Assembly: GCA_903832055.1 (NCBI GenBank)
Contig: CAILAC010000009.1
Span: 160,787 to 224,786, forward strand
From: an uncultured Acidobacteriota bacterium
GTDB taxonomy: Bacteria; Acidobacteriota; Terriglobia; Terriglobales; Acidobacteriaceae
Direction: 5' to 3'
Length of the DNA: 64,000 nucleotides
How positions within the stretch are numbered: position 1 is the stretch's first letter; every line of letters begins with the position of its first letter. Of this stretch, positions 8,533-17,943 are shown in pieces. The translations under genes and the position numbers were made by a program. The notes beneath the pieces are model-generated. The model saw only the letters and a list, made by a program, of their open reading frames with translations, did not search any database and was not told the origin of the DNA.

Positions 8533-8838
8533 TTAGTTCACGACGCTGGGCGGAAAGTTGGGGTTCTGCGGCTCCAGGTTCAGTTCGCCAAAGGCCTGCT
8601 CATATTGGGCGAGGTTCTGGCCGAGGACGTTCCAGAGAGCCTTGGCCTGCTGGGGGCTGAGGAAGATGCCGTGCATGTTCTGAATGCTGAGCTGGTCGGG
8701 GCTTTCGGAGTTGGCCTGGCCAAAGACGAGGTGGAAGTCCCATACGCTGACGCGAATCTGGACGCTGTTGGCGTAGGTGTCACGGTATTCGGGGGCCTGG
8801 ACGAGGTTGACGCGGGGCTGGGCGGGTTTCTGGCTCAT
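8533..8838 (-). CDS. DUF3467 protein
   Basis: 101 residues covering a full DUF3467 domain: a Y-A-N-S-V-Q-I-R-V-S-V-W-D-F-H-L-V-F-G core and L-S-P-Q-Q-A-K-A-L-W-N-V-L near the end. The family is widespread in Acidobacteriota, Deltaproteobacteria and others and has no known function. The protein is cytoplasmic with no signal peptide. Its stop is 6 bases before the glycosyltransferase start, suggesting one transcript. Confidence 0.85.
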   Translation of the reverse strand: MSQKPAQPRVNLVQAPEYRDTYANSVQIRVSVWDFHLVFGQANSESPDQLSIQNMHGIFLSPQQAKALWNVLGQNLAQYEQAFGELNLEPQNPNFPPSVVN

Positions 8839-8916
8839 GATGTCTTCAGATTACTCCGGCAGAGGGCCCGGCGGCGACTGAGAGCGCAGAATGACGCCGC
8901 GACGACGCCAACCGGC

Positions 8917-10176
8917 CTAGTGTCGTTTGCGGAAACGCCTGATAAGCCATACGGGCAGGCCCAAAAGTGCTGCCAGAAAAAGCAGGGTTGGTCCGTATTC
9001 GGCAATAAAGAGCACGATGCCGCCGATGACTGCCGCGAAGTTGCGGAAGCCGACGACGAGAGCCTTGTGCAGTCGATTGCCGAAAGACGGAGCGGGCAGT
9101 TCGGGCTGGGCCTTGTACTCCTCGGTAAGCTGCAGGTCAATGGTGGCAAAGTCGACGCGATGTTCGAGAGCTTTTTGCTGCGCCTCCATGGATTCAATGT
9201 CGCCACGGACGCTGGCGATTTCCTGCTCGACTGTGAGAACTTCTTCGATTTTGCCGGTGCGCTGTTGCAGGATGGCGCGAAGGCGATCTTCTGTGTCGCG
9301 GGAGTTTTTGAGGCGGGCAGAGAAGTCTGAATGCTGCTGGGTGACTTCTTCGCCAGACTGGGTTTCATTTTCAACGCGGCCGAGGGCTTTGATTTCGCTG
9401 AGTGCTGGCGCGAGCTGGTCGGTGGGGATGCGCAGGGAATCGCGCAGGCTGCGCGACGCGCCCTCGGGGGTGGATGCGGTGAGGTTGGCGGCGTATCCGT
9501 GATAGCGGGTGAGCACGGTTTCCAACGCTGCGCGGGCCGCGGCGTAGTCGCGAACGACGAGGCTGAGCGTGACGGTGCGGGCGATCATCGGCCCGGTATT
9601 GCGTTCGAAACCAGGGGCTGGGGCCATCATCGCGGTGGATGCGAGCGCGCTGCGCGCCAGAGCGCCTGGAACTGACCTTTCCTGGGCGCGCGTTGCTGTC
9701 GGGGGCGGGGCGGCGTATTGATTGGTGGTGTCTGGGTCTGCATAACTTCTCCGTGGCGCAGCCCCGGAATTCCGATCCATCCGATCCATCGGATCACTAT
9801 CGGCCTTCAGGTGCATCTGTAATCTGGACGCTGCGAGGAAAGTGATAACAACCGCAAAACCACCTGCCCCGAGCAGGGCCAGCCAATGCGGTTTACCAAA
9901 CCGGCCGTGGCCGGATCGCGAGGGTGCAGTGGCGGCCAGTTTCTCCGCGGAGATTTCAGCCCGATGCATAATCGGGGATTCCAAGGCGACTGGTGCAGTG
10001 GGCACTTCCCACGAGGAAAGGGTCTGGGAGAGGCTGCGGAAGCCGGCCGCCAGGTCGGCGCACTCGGCGCATTGGTCGATGTGCTGCGCGATGGCAGCGC
10101 TCTCGTGAGGAGATAGCTGGCCGTCGAAGTGGGCCATGATTTCTTCAGGAGCGATGGGGTGCATGGTGGTGTTCAT
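8917..10176 (-). CDS. membrane anti-sigma factor with DUF4349 domain
   Basis: 419 residues. The N-terminus carries a zinc-binding anti-sigma motif H32-x3-C36-x2-C39 (H-I-D-Q-C-A-E-C). A membrane helix follows near residues 105-125, then a periplasmic DUF4349 region (residues about 180-370) with a coiled coil (E-V-L-T-V-E-Q-E-I-A-S-V-R-G-D-I), and a final hydrophobic hairpin before a basic tail. The start codon overlaps the sigma factor stop by 4 bases, so the two are translationally coupled. Inferred role: holds the ECF sigma factor at the membrane and releases it on an envelope signal sensed by the DUF4349 part. Confidence 0.85.
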   Translation of the reverse strand: MNTTMHPIAPEEIMAHFDGQLSPHESAAIAQHIDQCAECADLAAGFRSLSQTLSSWEVPTAPVALESPIMHRAEISAEKLAATAPSRSGHGRFGKPHWLALLGAGGFAVVITFLAASRLQMHLKADSDPMDRMDRNSGAAPRRSYADPDTTNQYAAPPPTATRAQERSVPGALARSALASTAMMAPAPGFERNTGPMIARTVTLSLVVRDYAAARAALETVLTRYHGYAANLTASTPEGASRSLRDSLRIPTDQLAPALSEIKALGRVENETQSGEEVTQQHSDFSARLKNSRDTEDRLRAILQQRTGKIEEVLTVEQEIASVRGDIESMEAQQKALEHRVDFATIDLQLTEEYKAQPELPAPSFGNRLHKALVVGFRNFAAVIGGIVLFIAEYGPTLLFLAALLGLPVWLIRRFRKRH

Positions 10177-10820
10177 ACCTGTTCCTCGAACCCCATTTGC
10201 GGGGCGGCAAAGGTTGTGTGAGCCGGGGCAGAGAGGATTTCCTGGAGGGCAGACCGGGCACGAAAAATCCGCGAGCGCACGGTATTCAATGGCAGGCGGA
10301 GCACTTCAGCAATCTCGGTGTAGCTGAGCTGCTCGAATTCGCGGAGGAGGAGTACTTCACGGTCGAGATTGTCGAGCCGCGCAATGGCCTGGCGGACGAG
10401 TAGATTGGCCAGCACGGAGCTGTGTTCTGAGGGGCCAGCATCTGGTTGGTTCTCGGCATCCGGTTTTCCCAGGAAGAGCGAGCGAAAGGCGACTTTGCGG
10501 CGATGAGCGCTCAGGATTTTGAACGCTACTGCGTAAATATAGGTGCGGAAAAGAGCCGTGGGCTGATAGCGGGATGCGGCTCGCAGTAACGCTAGAAATG
10601 TCTCCTGGGCGAGCTCTTCGGCGACGGCTGGTTCGGCAACGCGGCGCGCAAAAAAGCCAAAGAGCGGCTGATTGTAGCGCTCGAAGAGCAAGGCAAAAGC
10701 GTCGGCCTGACCACAGGCGAAGGCAACCATGAGCTGTTCGTCAGTTCTGGCGTCAGGTCTGGCATCAGCACTGGAGTAAGCGGGTCCGCTTGTCTGCGAA
10801 TTTCCGGATGATTCATTCAT
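10173..10820 (-). CDS. ECF-type RNA polymerase sigma factor
   Basis: 215 residues. Sigma region 2 covers about residues 43-110 (F-E-R-Y-N-Q-P-L-F-G-F-F-A-R-R, A-E-E-L-A-Q-E-T-F-L-A-L-L-R-A). Region 4 covers about 145-195 (D-R-E-V-L-L-L-R-E-F-E-Q-L-S-Y-T-E-I-A, N-T-V-R-S-R-I-F-R-A-R). A Ser/Asp-rich N-terminal 25 residues precedes region 2. Its 4-base overlap with the anti-sigma gene indicates a cognate pair. Targets are unknown; autoregulation is likely but no promoter pair could be established. Confidence 0.92.
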   Translation of the reverse strand: MNESSGNSQTSGPAYSSADARPDARTDEQLMVAFACGQADAFALLFERYNQPLFGFFARRVAEPAVAEELAQETFLALLRAASRYQPTALFRTYIYAVAFKILSAHRRKVAFRSLFLGKPDAENQPDAGPSEHSSVLANLLVRQAIARLDNLDREVLLLREFEQLSYTEIAEVLRLPLNTVRSRIFRARSALQEILSAPAHTTFAAPQMGFEEQV

Positions 10821-10996
10821 AAGCTTCAGGCATATGGGTATGGCTTTGCCGCCTCCGCGTGTGGAAAGGCCATCGGCGCGTCGATACCTGCTGCACTTGC
10901 AGCCGATTGGACTCCATACTAGCGGTAATGGCTTGAGTGGGAGGAAAGTTCCCCGGGGAAATAAAAATATGTAGGAATGAGGCGTTTAGGAGGGTT

Positions 10997-11081
10997 TGGT
11001 GCGGAAGAGGGGACTTGAACCCCTATGGATCGCTCCGCCAGATCCTAAGTCTGGTGCGTCTGCCAATTTCGCCACTTCCGC
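10997..11081 (-). tRNA. tRNA-Leu (anticodon TAG)
   Basis: On the minus strand the acceptor stem is GCGGAAG / CTTCCGC, and discriminator A and CCA are encoded (11000-10997). The anticodon stem CCAGA / TCTGG encloses loop CTTAGGA, giving anticodon TAG, which reads CUA. A long variable arm and the T-arm GGTTCAAGTCC are clear. Total length is 85 bases. Confidence 0.97.
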
Positions 11082-11387
11082 AGTTTTACTTTCGACAACC
11101 TGTCACTCTATCGAAGCTGATCCCTCGGTCAGTCCCCGCGAGAGTCACCCGCAGCACTCACGCAAGCGCCAGCTTGTCCACTGCCAACCGGGTGCTTGGG
11201 TGCCGGATGCGGACCGCGCATCGTTCTCTGAATTGTACTGTGATTGAGACACTGAGCAACAGTGCGACCGGAAGCCACCCTCTCCGCAATGAGCAGGGAA
11301 AGGGTGGCTTCAGGATTTCTGGCGAAACTGAGGATTGGATCAGCACACCTAGGACAAGCGTCCATTGACCAGGTCGCCAAGCCAATA
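11082..11387. other. intergenic stretch with an inverted repeat
   Basis: No gene is supported. It contains perfect 11-base arms GAAGCCACCCT (11271-11281) and AGGGTGGCTTC (11301-11311). This hairpin has no T-run on either strand and lies about 77 bases past the stop of the leftward molybdenum hydroxylase gene; it may end that transcript. The tRNA promoter should be near 11085-11140. Confidence 0.5.
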
Positions 11388-13634
11388 TCAGGCCCAGCTG
11401 AATCCGCTGCGCTGCAGCGGCAGGGTGCGAATTCTCTTGCCGGTGGCGGCAAAGATGGCATTCGTGACTGCCGGCAGAATGGGCGGAAGCGTCGGTTCGC
11501 CGAGACCCGTTGGTGCGTAGTCGGTCTTGCGCCAGTAGACTTCCATCTTGGGCGCCTGCCGCATGCGCATCAGGGGGTGGTTGTGGAAGTTTGACTGCTG
11601 GATCACGCCGTCGACCAGGGTGATTTCCTGCGCAAGGTGGCCCATGCCTTCCATGATGCCGCCATGCCCCATGCTCTCGGCGGCATTGGGATTGATGATC
11701 TGGCTGCCCACGTCTCCGGCAGCCCAGACCCGGTGCACGGTGACCCTGTTATCCGCGTCGACGCTGACGTCGGCTACTTCGGCAAAGTAGCCCAAATGGC
11801 AAAACCATGCGGCGATGCCCATGCCGCGGCCCGGTTCTTTTGTGCGCTTTGCCCAGCCTGATTTTTCGGCGACCAACTCAAGCACCCCTTTGAAGCGCTC
11901 AGGGATGAGAACCGACGGCCCGGTTGGTTCGTGGTCTCCCACGGCATCGTGCTCACCAGACGACCACGGCATTTTCTTGTTGCTGAGAAGTTCGAGCTGG
12001 AACTCCAGCGGATCGCGTCCCGCAGCATGCGCCAACTCGTCGATAAAGGACTGCGCGACCCAGCAGTAGGCGTTGTCGCCCGGGGCGCGCAATGCTCCCG
12101 TGCGCAGCATCAGCGGCTGCATTGAAATGTGCAGAGCATACGCAGGCGCAAAGCCCGCGGGAAAACTGTCTTGCCCCATGCCGCCGCCGGAGGTGGCCTG
12201 CTTGCCATCGCCAAAGGTGACAAAGTGATGCCGCCAGGCAGTCATCTTGCCCTGGGCATCCACGCCGCCTTTGAGCCCGACGGTTGCGCCGGGGCGAAAT
12301 GGGTCATGCGCGACGTCGTCTTCGCGGGACCAGAGCAGCTTGACCGGTGCGTCAATGTGCTTTGCGATCCAGGCAGCCTCAACGAGGTAGTCGTTCTGGA
12401 GCCGACGGCCGAAGCTGCCTCCCGAGCGCACCATGTGGGTGGTGATATCGCTCTGCTCAATGCCAAGTGTTTTGGCAACGAGCGCCAGGCCATCGGCGGG
12501 CAGCGTGCTGGTTGACCACATCTCCAGCTTGCCATCTTTCCAGTGCGCAGTGGAGCCCTGTGGCTCCATGGTGACGTGGGCGATGAACGGGAACTGGTAG
12601 GTGGCCTCGACCGTCTTTGCCGAAGCACCGAGTGCCGCATCGATATCGCCGTATTTGCGTACCGCTCGTTCGGGCGTCGCCTTGAGCAACTCAGCCGCTT
12701 TGGCTGCAAATCCGTCGGTGCTCTGGGTGGCTGCGGGGCCCAGGTCCCAGTCAACTTTGAGCTTTTTGCGGGCCTGCTGCGCGTGCCACCAGGTGTCGGC
12801 GACGATGGCGATGCCCGGTTCCATGCCCGGTTCCCACGGCGTAAACGCTGCCGGGGTAATGCCGCCATCGATCACGATTACGTGGCGCACGCCTGGCAAA
12901 GCCTTGATCTGGTCGATGTTTGCGGTTTTCACTTTGCCGGCAAACACGGGTGCCTTTTCAATGGAGGCATACAGCATTCCCGGCAGCTCTACATCGATGC
13001 CAAAGAGCGGCTTGCCGGTAACGATGGCGCGGGTATCAACGCCGGGCTGCGAGTGGCCGATAATGCGGTAATCCTTGGGGTCTTTGAGCTTGACGCTGCT
13101 GAGGGCGGGGGCAGGCAGGGCAGCCGCTTTGGCGGCCAACTCCCCGTATCCCAGTGACCGCCCTGAAGCCGAGTGAAGCACCCGGCCGGCCTTCGTCGTA
13201 CATTGATCCATTTGATCGGCCGGCAGGCCCCAGGTCTGGGCAGCGGCGGTGATGAGCAACTGGCGTCCGGCAGCGCCAACGCGCCGCATCGGCTCCCAGC
13301 CCATCGGCGTGTTCGCTGATCCACCTGAAAATTGACGGCCATAGATCTTTTCGTTCAGGTCGGCCTGCTGGATGCGGACATCCTTCCAGTCAACGTCCAG
13401 TTCCTCCGCTATCAGCATCGGCAGCATGATGCGCATGCCCTGGCCAGACTCTGAAGCGCGGGCCATGATGGTCACAATGCCATCCTTGGCGATGTGAATG
13501 AAGGCCTGTGGCGTCAGGTCAGGTGGCGCACCCGGCGCCTGCGCCAAGGCAAACTTCGAGGTGCGAAGATTCAGCGCAAGACCACCGCCCGCCAGGGCGC
13601 TTATCCGCAGGAAAGATCGTCGATTAATCTGCAT
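11388..13634 (-). CDS. molybdopterin-binding subunit of an isoquinoline 1-oxidoreductase-like hydroxylase
   Basis: 748 residues. A Tat signal (N-R-R-S-F-L-R at 4-10, then hydrophobic A-L-A-G-G-G-L-A-L) exports the folded complex. The body has the xanthine-dehydrogenase-family molybdenum folds: G-Q-G-M-R-I-M-L-P near the N-terminus, G-G-S-F-G-R-R-L-Q-N-D-Y and G-A-L-R-A-P-G-D-N in the middle, and G-E-P-T-L-P-P near the end. The length and RSFLR start match the IorB-type group (periplasmic aldehyde or N-heterocycle hydroxylases). It pairs with the 2Fe-2S subunit gene 13 bases upstream. Substrate unknown; no FAD subunit is encoded nearby, as usual for this group. Confidence 0.9.
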   Translation of the reverse strand: MQINRRSFLRISALAGGGLALNLRTSKFALAQAPGAPPDLTPQAFIHIAKDGIVTIMARASESGQGMRIMLPMLIAEELDVDWKDVRIQQADLNEKIYGRQFSGGSANTPMGWEPMRRVGAAGRQLLITAAAQTWGLPADQMDQCTTKAGRVLHSASGRSLGYGELAAKAAALPAPALSSVKLKDPKDYRIIGHSQPGVDTRAIVTGKPLFGIDVELPGMLYASIEKAPVFAGKVKTANIDQIKALPGVRHVIVIDGGITPAAFTPWEPGMEPGIAIVADTWWHAQQARKKLKVDWDLGPAATQSTDGFAAKAAELLKATPERAVRKYGDIDAALGASAKTVEATYQFPFIAHVTMEPQGSTAHWKDGKLEMWSTSTLPADGLALVAKTLGIEQSDITTHMVRSGGSFGRRLQNDYLVEAAWIAKHIDAPVKLLWSREDDVAHDPFRPGATVGLKGGVDAQGKMTAWRHHFVTFGDGKQATSGGGMGQDSFPAGFAPAYALHISMQPLMLRTGALRAPGDNAYCWVAQSFIDELAHAAGRDPLEFQLELLSNKKMPWSSGEHDAVGDHEPTGPSVLIPERFKGVLELVAEKSGWAKRTKEPGRGMGIAAWFCHLGYFAEVADVSVDADNRVTVHRVWAAGDVGSQIINPNAAESMGHGGIMEGMGHLAQEITLVDGVIQQSNFHNHPLMRMRQAPKMEVYWRKTDYAPTGLGEPTLPPILPAVTNAIFAATGKRIRTLPLQRSGFSWA

Positions 13635-13647
13635 GACTCGGCCTCTT

Positions 13648-14121
13648 TTACTTGGTGGGGTTTGGCGTGGCGTTTTGAGCTGCTTCGTGGATTGCCTGGC
13701 GGATGCGCGTATAGGTTCCGCATCGGCAGAGGTTGCCGCTCATGGCGTCATCGATTTCTGAGTCGGAGGGGTGGGCTGTGTGCTGCAGCAGAGCGGCGGC
13801 AGACATTATCTGCCCAGCCTGGCAGTATCCACACTGCGGCACGTCGAGTGCTTCCCAGGCCACCTGAACAGGGTGCAGTCCCTCGGGAGAAAGGCCTTCA
13901 ATCGTGGTGACGGGGTCCGTGCCGATGGTCCCGACGGGCGTGATGCACGAGCGCACCGCATGGCCGCCCACCATCACCGTGCAGGCGCCGCAAAGCCCCA
14001 GGCCGCAGCCGTACTTTGAGCCTTTCAGATGCAACAGGTCGCGCAGCACCCACAAGAGGGGCATTTCCGGAGGCGCGTCCACCGTGGTTGCCACGTTGTT
14101 GACCTTCAATTGGATACTCAT
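13648..14121 (-). CDS. 2Fe-2S subunit of the molybdenum hydroxylase (IorA-like)
   Basis: 157 residues with both iron-sulfur sites complete. Cys39, 44, 47 and 59 form the plant-ferredoxin type site (C-G-L-G-L-C-G-A-C). Cys97, 100, 132 and 134 form the second helical site (Q-C-G-Y-C-Q-A-G-Q and L-C-R-C-G-T-Y). It passes electrons from the molybdenum centre of the subunit encoded next in the operon. It has no signal of its own and probably rides out with the Tat-borne large subunit. Confidence 0.93.
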   Translation of the reverse strand: MSIQLKVNNVATTVDAPPEMPLLWVLRDLLHLKGSKYGCGLGLCGACTVMVGGHAVRSCITPVGTIGTDPVTTIEGLSPEGLHPVQVAWEALDVPQCGYCQAGQIMSAAALLQHTAHPSDSEIDDAMSGNLCRCGTYTRIRQAIHEAAQNATPNPTK

Positions 14122-14360
14122 CGTTTACTCCCGATCTGGAATGTCAATGGTTCAGTCATCTACTCTCGCCGGAAGTCTATCAGATTGCAGCTTCGATTTC
14201 TGCCATGTGCTGCCCGGTGCGGCAATACCGATATTCGAGCGGTCAAACTGCCGTTTCGGTCAGGATTCTGCTGGTGCCGAGGCAAGGGGCGTTTCCCAGT
14301 GATGAATGACCGCGGTCCGACAGCGACATGTCTCCTTGGATCGAGTCCGGGGCGTTCTCG

Positions 14361-15950
14361 TCAATGGCCTCCGGTTTCAACGCCATCGCCCCGCACATTC
14401 GTCGCCAGCAGGACGATGGGCGCAGCTACCAGCGTGATGATGCCGACGGCAAAGAAGCAATCCATGAAACCGAGCAGCGAGCTCTGCGCAATCAAGCCTG
14501 CGTAGATGCGCGCGGCCGCGGCTTGCATTGCGGATTCGCGCGCCAGGCCGTGCTGTTCAAAGTATGTCGCCATCTGCCGCAGTGCAGATTGATATACGGG
14601 TGAACCCGGCCCCAGGGAATTGCCCAGACGAGCCTGGTGAAAGCTTTGTCGGCGCTCACTGATCGTCGTGGCAAACGCGATACCGAAGCTGCCGCCCCAG
14701 TTTCGAAAGAAGTTGGTGAAGGAAGAAGCGCGGTTGTTCTGCTCCGGGGTCAGCTGCGAATAGCTGATGACCGACAGCGGTACAAAGAAGAACGCATAGC
14801 CGACTCCGGTCGCCACGCGCGCCATCGAAAAGTGCCCGAAGTCGGTATCAAGATTGCAGCGGCCGGCATAGAGAAACGAAAGGCCGATGCCGGTGATCGA
14901 GCAGAAGAGCAGCAGCCGTGGTTTCACAACGCCTCGCTGGACCAGCACTGCACCAACCGGCGCGAGCAGCGTAATGGCAAACGCACCCGGCCCCAGCACC
15001 AGTCCTGCATCGACTGCGCGATACCCATACAGCGACTGCAGCATCTGCGGGATGATTGTGGTCGATGCGAAGAGGCCAAAGCCGAAAAGAAAGTAAAACA
15101 GGTTGGCGATGGCAAAGTTCCTGATTCTGAGGAGCCGGAAATCGATGACCGGATCAGGATGCTGTACCTCCCAGAAGATCGCAGAAACAAGGCAGACGAG
15201 TGCGATGGCAAACATCCACACAATGAATCGCGAGCCGAACCAGTCTTCAATCTGGCCTCGATCGAGCATGACCTCGAGCGCCGCCGAGCCGATGCCGATG
15301 AGCGCAATGCCGATCGCATCGACCTGCAGTGTGCCTGTGGCGGAGCGGACACTCTTTCGCTCCTCTTGAAAAGCCGGGGGATCGTGCACGAAGCGGCTGG
15401 TCAGGTACAGCGAGAGCAGGCCAATGGGGATGTTGATGAAGAAGATCCATCGCCAGCTGAAGTTGTCGGTAATCCAACCGCCCAGCACCGGGCCGATTGC
15501 CGGCGCGGTGACGATTGCAATCGTGTAGAGAGCGAATGCCGTCGCCCGCTTCGCTGGTGGGAACGTGTCGACAAGAATGGCCTGCTCAACGGGCGCCAGC
15601 CCACCTCCCCCGATGCCCTGCAGCGTGCGCGCAATCAATATGAAGGGGAGCGTTGGCGCAATTCCGCACAAAAACGACGTGGCCGTGAAGAGCGCGACGC
15701 AGGTCATGTAGTAGACCTTGCGACCGAAGACCCTGGAGAGCCACGCCGAAAGAGGAAGAATGACGGCATTTGCTACAAGGTAGGTGGTCAGAATCCAGGT
15801 CACTTCATTGAACGATCGCCCCAGTCCTCCCGCGATGTTGGGCAGCGACACGTTTGCGATGGAGGTGTCGAGCAGTTCCATGAAGGTCGCAAGGGTTACG
15901 GTGAGAGCGACGATCCAGGGGTTGACGTTGCGCGCTTCGCCGGGCCTCAA
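14361..15950 (-). CDS. DHA2-family (EmrB/QacA) MFS multidrug efflux transporter
   Basis: 529 residues with 14 predicted membrane helices. Motif D1 (L-L-D-T-S-I-A-N-V-S-L-P-N-I) in helix 1, motif A-like G-R-K-V-Y in the 2-3 loop and motif C (G-P-V-L-G-G-W) in helix 5 identify the DHA2 group of proton-coupled drug exporters. It is the last gene of a tetR-SDR-DinB-MFS operon, starting 4 bases inside the DinB gene. No membrane-fusion partner is in the window, so it may act alone at the inner membrane. Expected to be repressed by the TetR protein of the same operon. Confidence 0.92.
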   Translation of the reverse strand: MRPGEARNVNPWIVALTVTLATFMELLDTSIANVSLPNIAGGLGRSFNEVTWILTTYLVANAVILPLSAWLSRVFGRKVYYMTCVALFTATSFLCGIAPTLPFILIARTLQGIGGGGLAPVEQAILVDTFPPAKRATAFALYTIAIVTAPAIGPVLGGWITDNFSWRWIFFINIPIGLLSLYLTSRFVHDPPAFQEERKSVRSATGTLQVDAIGIALIGIGSAALEVMLDRGQIEDWFGSRFIVWMFAIALVCLVSAIFWEVQHPDPVIDFRLLRIRNFAIANLFYFLFGFGLFASTTIIPQMLQSLYGYRAVDAGLVLGPGAFAITLLAPVGAVLVQRGVVKPRLLLFCSITGIGLSFLYAGRCNLDTDFGHFSMARVATGVGYAFFFVPLSVISYSQLTPEQNNRASSFTNFFRNWGGSFGIAFATTISERRQSFHQARLGNSLGPGSPVYQSALRQMATYFEQHGLARESAMQAAAARIYAGLIAQSSLLGFMDCFFAVGIITLVAAPIVLLATNVRGDGVETGGH

Positions 15951-16522
15951 TGGGGCAATCCTCGCGCGACGGTCCGGCGCAGGCGAACGAGCTGATATTC
16001 ATGGTGCCAGATGTGAACAGCGAGGAATCGCATCGCTGTCTCCAGGCTCAGTGCGCCGGTTGCCGGATGCTGCATGGCAATCCAATAACGGCAGCGATTG
16101 CCTTGACTGCGCAGCAGGTCAAGGAGCGAGCGGCGTTCTAAGTCCCACTCTTCGATCAGCTCCCGCAGTGGGGGTGGTGCCACGGGCTCCAGAAAGGCGA
16201 CCGCTCCTGGAATGCGCACGCGAATTGGGAAACGAAAGGCAAGAAGCAGGAGTTCAGCTCGCCATCGCTCGGCGGATGTCGGGCTCATTTGTTCGGTGAG
16301 GTTTCGCTCACATGAGAGCCTCACTGCACGCTCAGTCAGCACCAGATGCGTCAAGAGCTGAAGCGTTGACCAGCCCTGTGGCTTCGGCGCGTAGTCCAGC
16401 CAGTCTTGCGGCCAAGCTTCGACAACGGCCAGCATGCCTGCCTTGCGTCGCTCCAGTTGTTGCAGAGACTTGCGGCAGTAGGCGGGCAGGCTTGTTTCGG
16501 TTTTCAGGAGTGATGGAGTCAC
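15947..16522 (-). CDS. DinB-like four-helix-bundle protein
   Basis: 191 residues. The W-S-T-L-Q-L-L-T-H-L segment and the C-terminal A-V-H-I-W-H-H-E-Y-Q-L are the conserved histidine positions of the DinB/YfiT metal-binding superfamily. Members are often thiol-dependent S-transferases or detoxification enzymes. It overlaps the SDR and MFS genes by 4 bases on each side, so it belongs to the TetR-controlled operon, possibly modifying the compound that the MFS pump exports. Confidence 0.78.
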   Translation of the reverse strand: MTPSLLKTETSLPAYCRKSLQQLERRKAGMLAVVEAWPQDWLDYAPKPQGWSTLQLLTHLVLTERAVRLSCERNLTEQMSPTSAERWRAELLLLAFRFPIRVRIPGAVAFLEPVAPPPLRELIEEWDLERRSLLDLLRSQGNRCRYWIAMQHPATGALSLETAMRFLAVHIWHHEYQLVRLRRTVARGLPH

Positions 16523-17367
16523 GCACCGGCTCCAGAACGCTGGTGCTTCGTCATTCCGCCCATGACCTGGCCAAGAATGAGGCTGCGAATCGATCGCGGA
16601 AGCGGCACCAGCGAATACGAGAGCAGCTTGCTCAAGCCGCCGGGGATGACCGTCCCCTGCCGGCCAAGCGCACGCAAAGCCTCTTCCGCAACCGTCTGTG
16701 GCAGCACGGCCGCGCCCATCACCATATCGGCTCGGGAAGCAAAGCCACTCTGAACCGGCCCCGGAGCGCAGGCCAATACATCGATCTGGTTCGGCTTCAG
16801 CTCCAGCCGCAGCCCTTCAGCAAGCGACTGCACGTATGCCTTGGTTGCTGCGTAGTGCGCCGACTGCGGAACGCCCTGCCAGCCCACCAGAGAACTGAGC
16901 AGGATGATGCCTCCCTTGCCCCGCAGCGCAAAGCGGTTGCCAAAGACGACGCATTGCTCGAGGACTGCATAGCAGTTCAGATCAAGCATGTTGCGCTCCT
17001 GGCGCAGATTGGCCCTGAGCAGCGGACCCGAGGTGCCATAGCCGGCAGAGGCAACCAGCAGCCCGACGTTGATCGGCTCCGTCGCGCTGGCCAGTTCGGC
17101 CAATCCCTCAGGGGTGCTGAGGTCTACAGCCAGCATCTGCACCTCAACGCCGTACCGGGTGCGAAGCTCAAGCGCCAATTCGTTCAGGCGGTCCGCACGC
17201 CGGGCCACGATCATCAGGTTCATGCCGCGTGACGCCAGTTGTTCGGCGAATGCGTAGCCGATGCCATCGGACGCGCCTGTTACGACCGCCCATGGGCCGT
17301 ACTTGCTCAGAAAAGTCTGCCTGTTCAATTCACTGTCTCCAAAAACGCCGGTGGTTGTTCGCTGCAA
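16519..17367 (-). CDS. short-chain dehydrogenase/reductase
   Basis: 282 residues. The NAD(P) site T-G-A-S-D-G-I-G is at residues 30-37 and the active-site motif Y-A-A-T-K follows S-S-L-V-G. The R-R-A-D-R-L region suggests NADP preference. The C-terminus (R-S-I-R-S-L-I-L-G-Q-V-M) may touch the membrane. The ATG at 17367 lies inside the tetR 3' end (43-base overlap); a TTG about 40 bases downstream is an alternative start. Member of the tetR-SDR-DinB-MFS operon; substrate unknown. Confidence 0.85.
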   Translation of the reverse strand: MQRTTTGVFGDSELNRQTFLSKYGPWAVVTGASDGIGYAFAEQLASRGMNLMIVARRADRLNELALELRTRYGVEVQMLAVDLSTPEGLAELASATEPINVGLLVASAGYGTSGPLLRANLRQERNMLDLNCYAVLEQCVVFGNRFALRGKGGIILLSSLVGWQGVPQSAHYAATKAYVQSLAEGLRLELKPNQIDVLACAPGPVQSGFASRADMVMGAAVLPQTVAEEALRALGRQGTVIPGGLSKLLSYSLVPLPRSIRSLILGQVMGGMTKHQRSGAGA

Positions 17368-17939
17368 AAGGCTTGCTCAAAGAATGCTCGTCCGGCCGCC
17401 AGCATCTGTATCCGTGTCTCTTGGTTCGGGTGGGCACGCGCGGACATGATGCACCCGGCCATGGAGGAGAAAAGCACCAGGAAAGCAGAGCGGCGTTGCG
17501 AGGCCGTCGCCCCCGGCATGAGGAAGTCGAGGCGGTCGGCATACGCGTCCAGGGCTTCGCCGACTGCGCTCTTCATCGCCAGAGGCATCCTGGCCAGCTC
17601 GGTTCCCATCGCCGCAAGCGCACACCCGAGGTCCGGACGCAGCATATGTTCTTCGCTCAGATAGGTGGCGATGACCTTCCGGAGGGCTTCGCGTCTCGAC
17701 AGATTGCGAACCATGTCTCTCAGGCGCGTCGCCACCTGATCAAGAGCCGTCGAAACGGCCTCCCGCAGCAGTTGATCCTTGTCTTCAAAGTGTTTGTAAA
17801 AGCCGCCATGGGTCAGACCCGCCGCCTGCATCACATCTGCAACGCGAACCGCTTCACTGCCGTTTGAGCGGAACTGACTGGCCGCGACCTCGAGGATTCT
17901 CTGACGGATCTCTTGTTTGTGGGTCGGTCTGTATCGCAT
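17325..17939 (-). CDS. TetR/AcrR-family repressor
   Basis: 204 residues. The N-terminal HTH at about residues 10-56 ends in the typical L-T-H-G-G-F-Y-K-H-F-E-D-K-D-Q-L signature. The C-terminal ligand domain (L-G-C-A-L-A-A-M-G-T-E) resembles the AcrR-like group whose members sense electrophiles or drugs. It is first in the operon with SDR, DinB and MFS genes. A perfect palindrome four bases upstream of its start (17944-17969) is the likely operator, giving autoregulation. Confidence 0.92.
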   Translation of the reverse strand: MRYRPTHKQEIRQRILEVAASQFRSNGSEAVRVADVMQAAGLTHGGFYKHFEDKDQLLREAVSTALDQVATRLRDMVRNLSRREALRKVIATYLSEEHMLRPDLGCALAAMGTELARMPLAMKSAVGEALDAYADRLDFLMPGATASQRRSAFLVLFSSMAGCIMSARAHPNQETRIQMLAAGRAFFEQAFCSEQPPAFLETVN

Positions 17940-17943
17940 GCCT

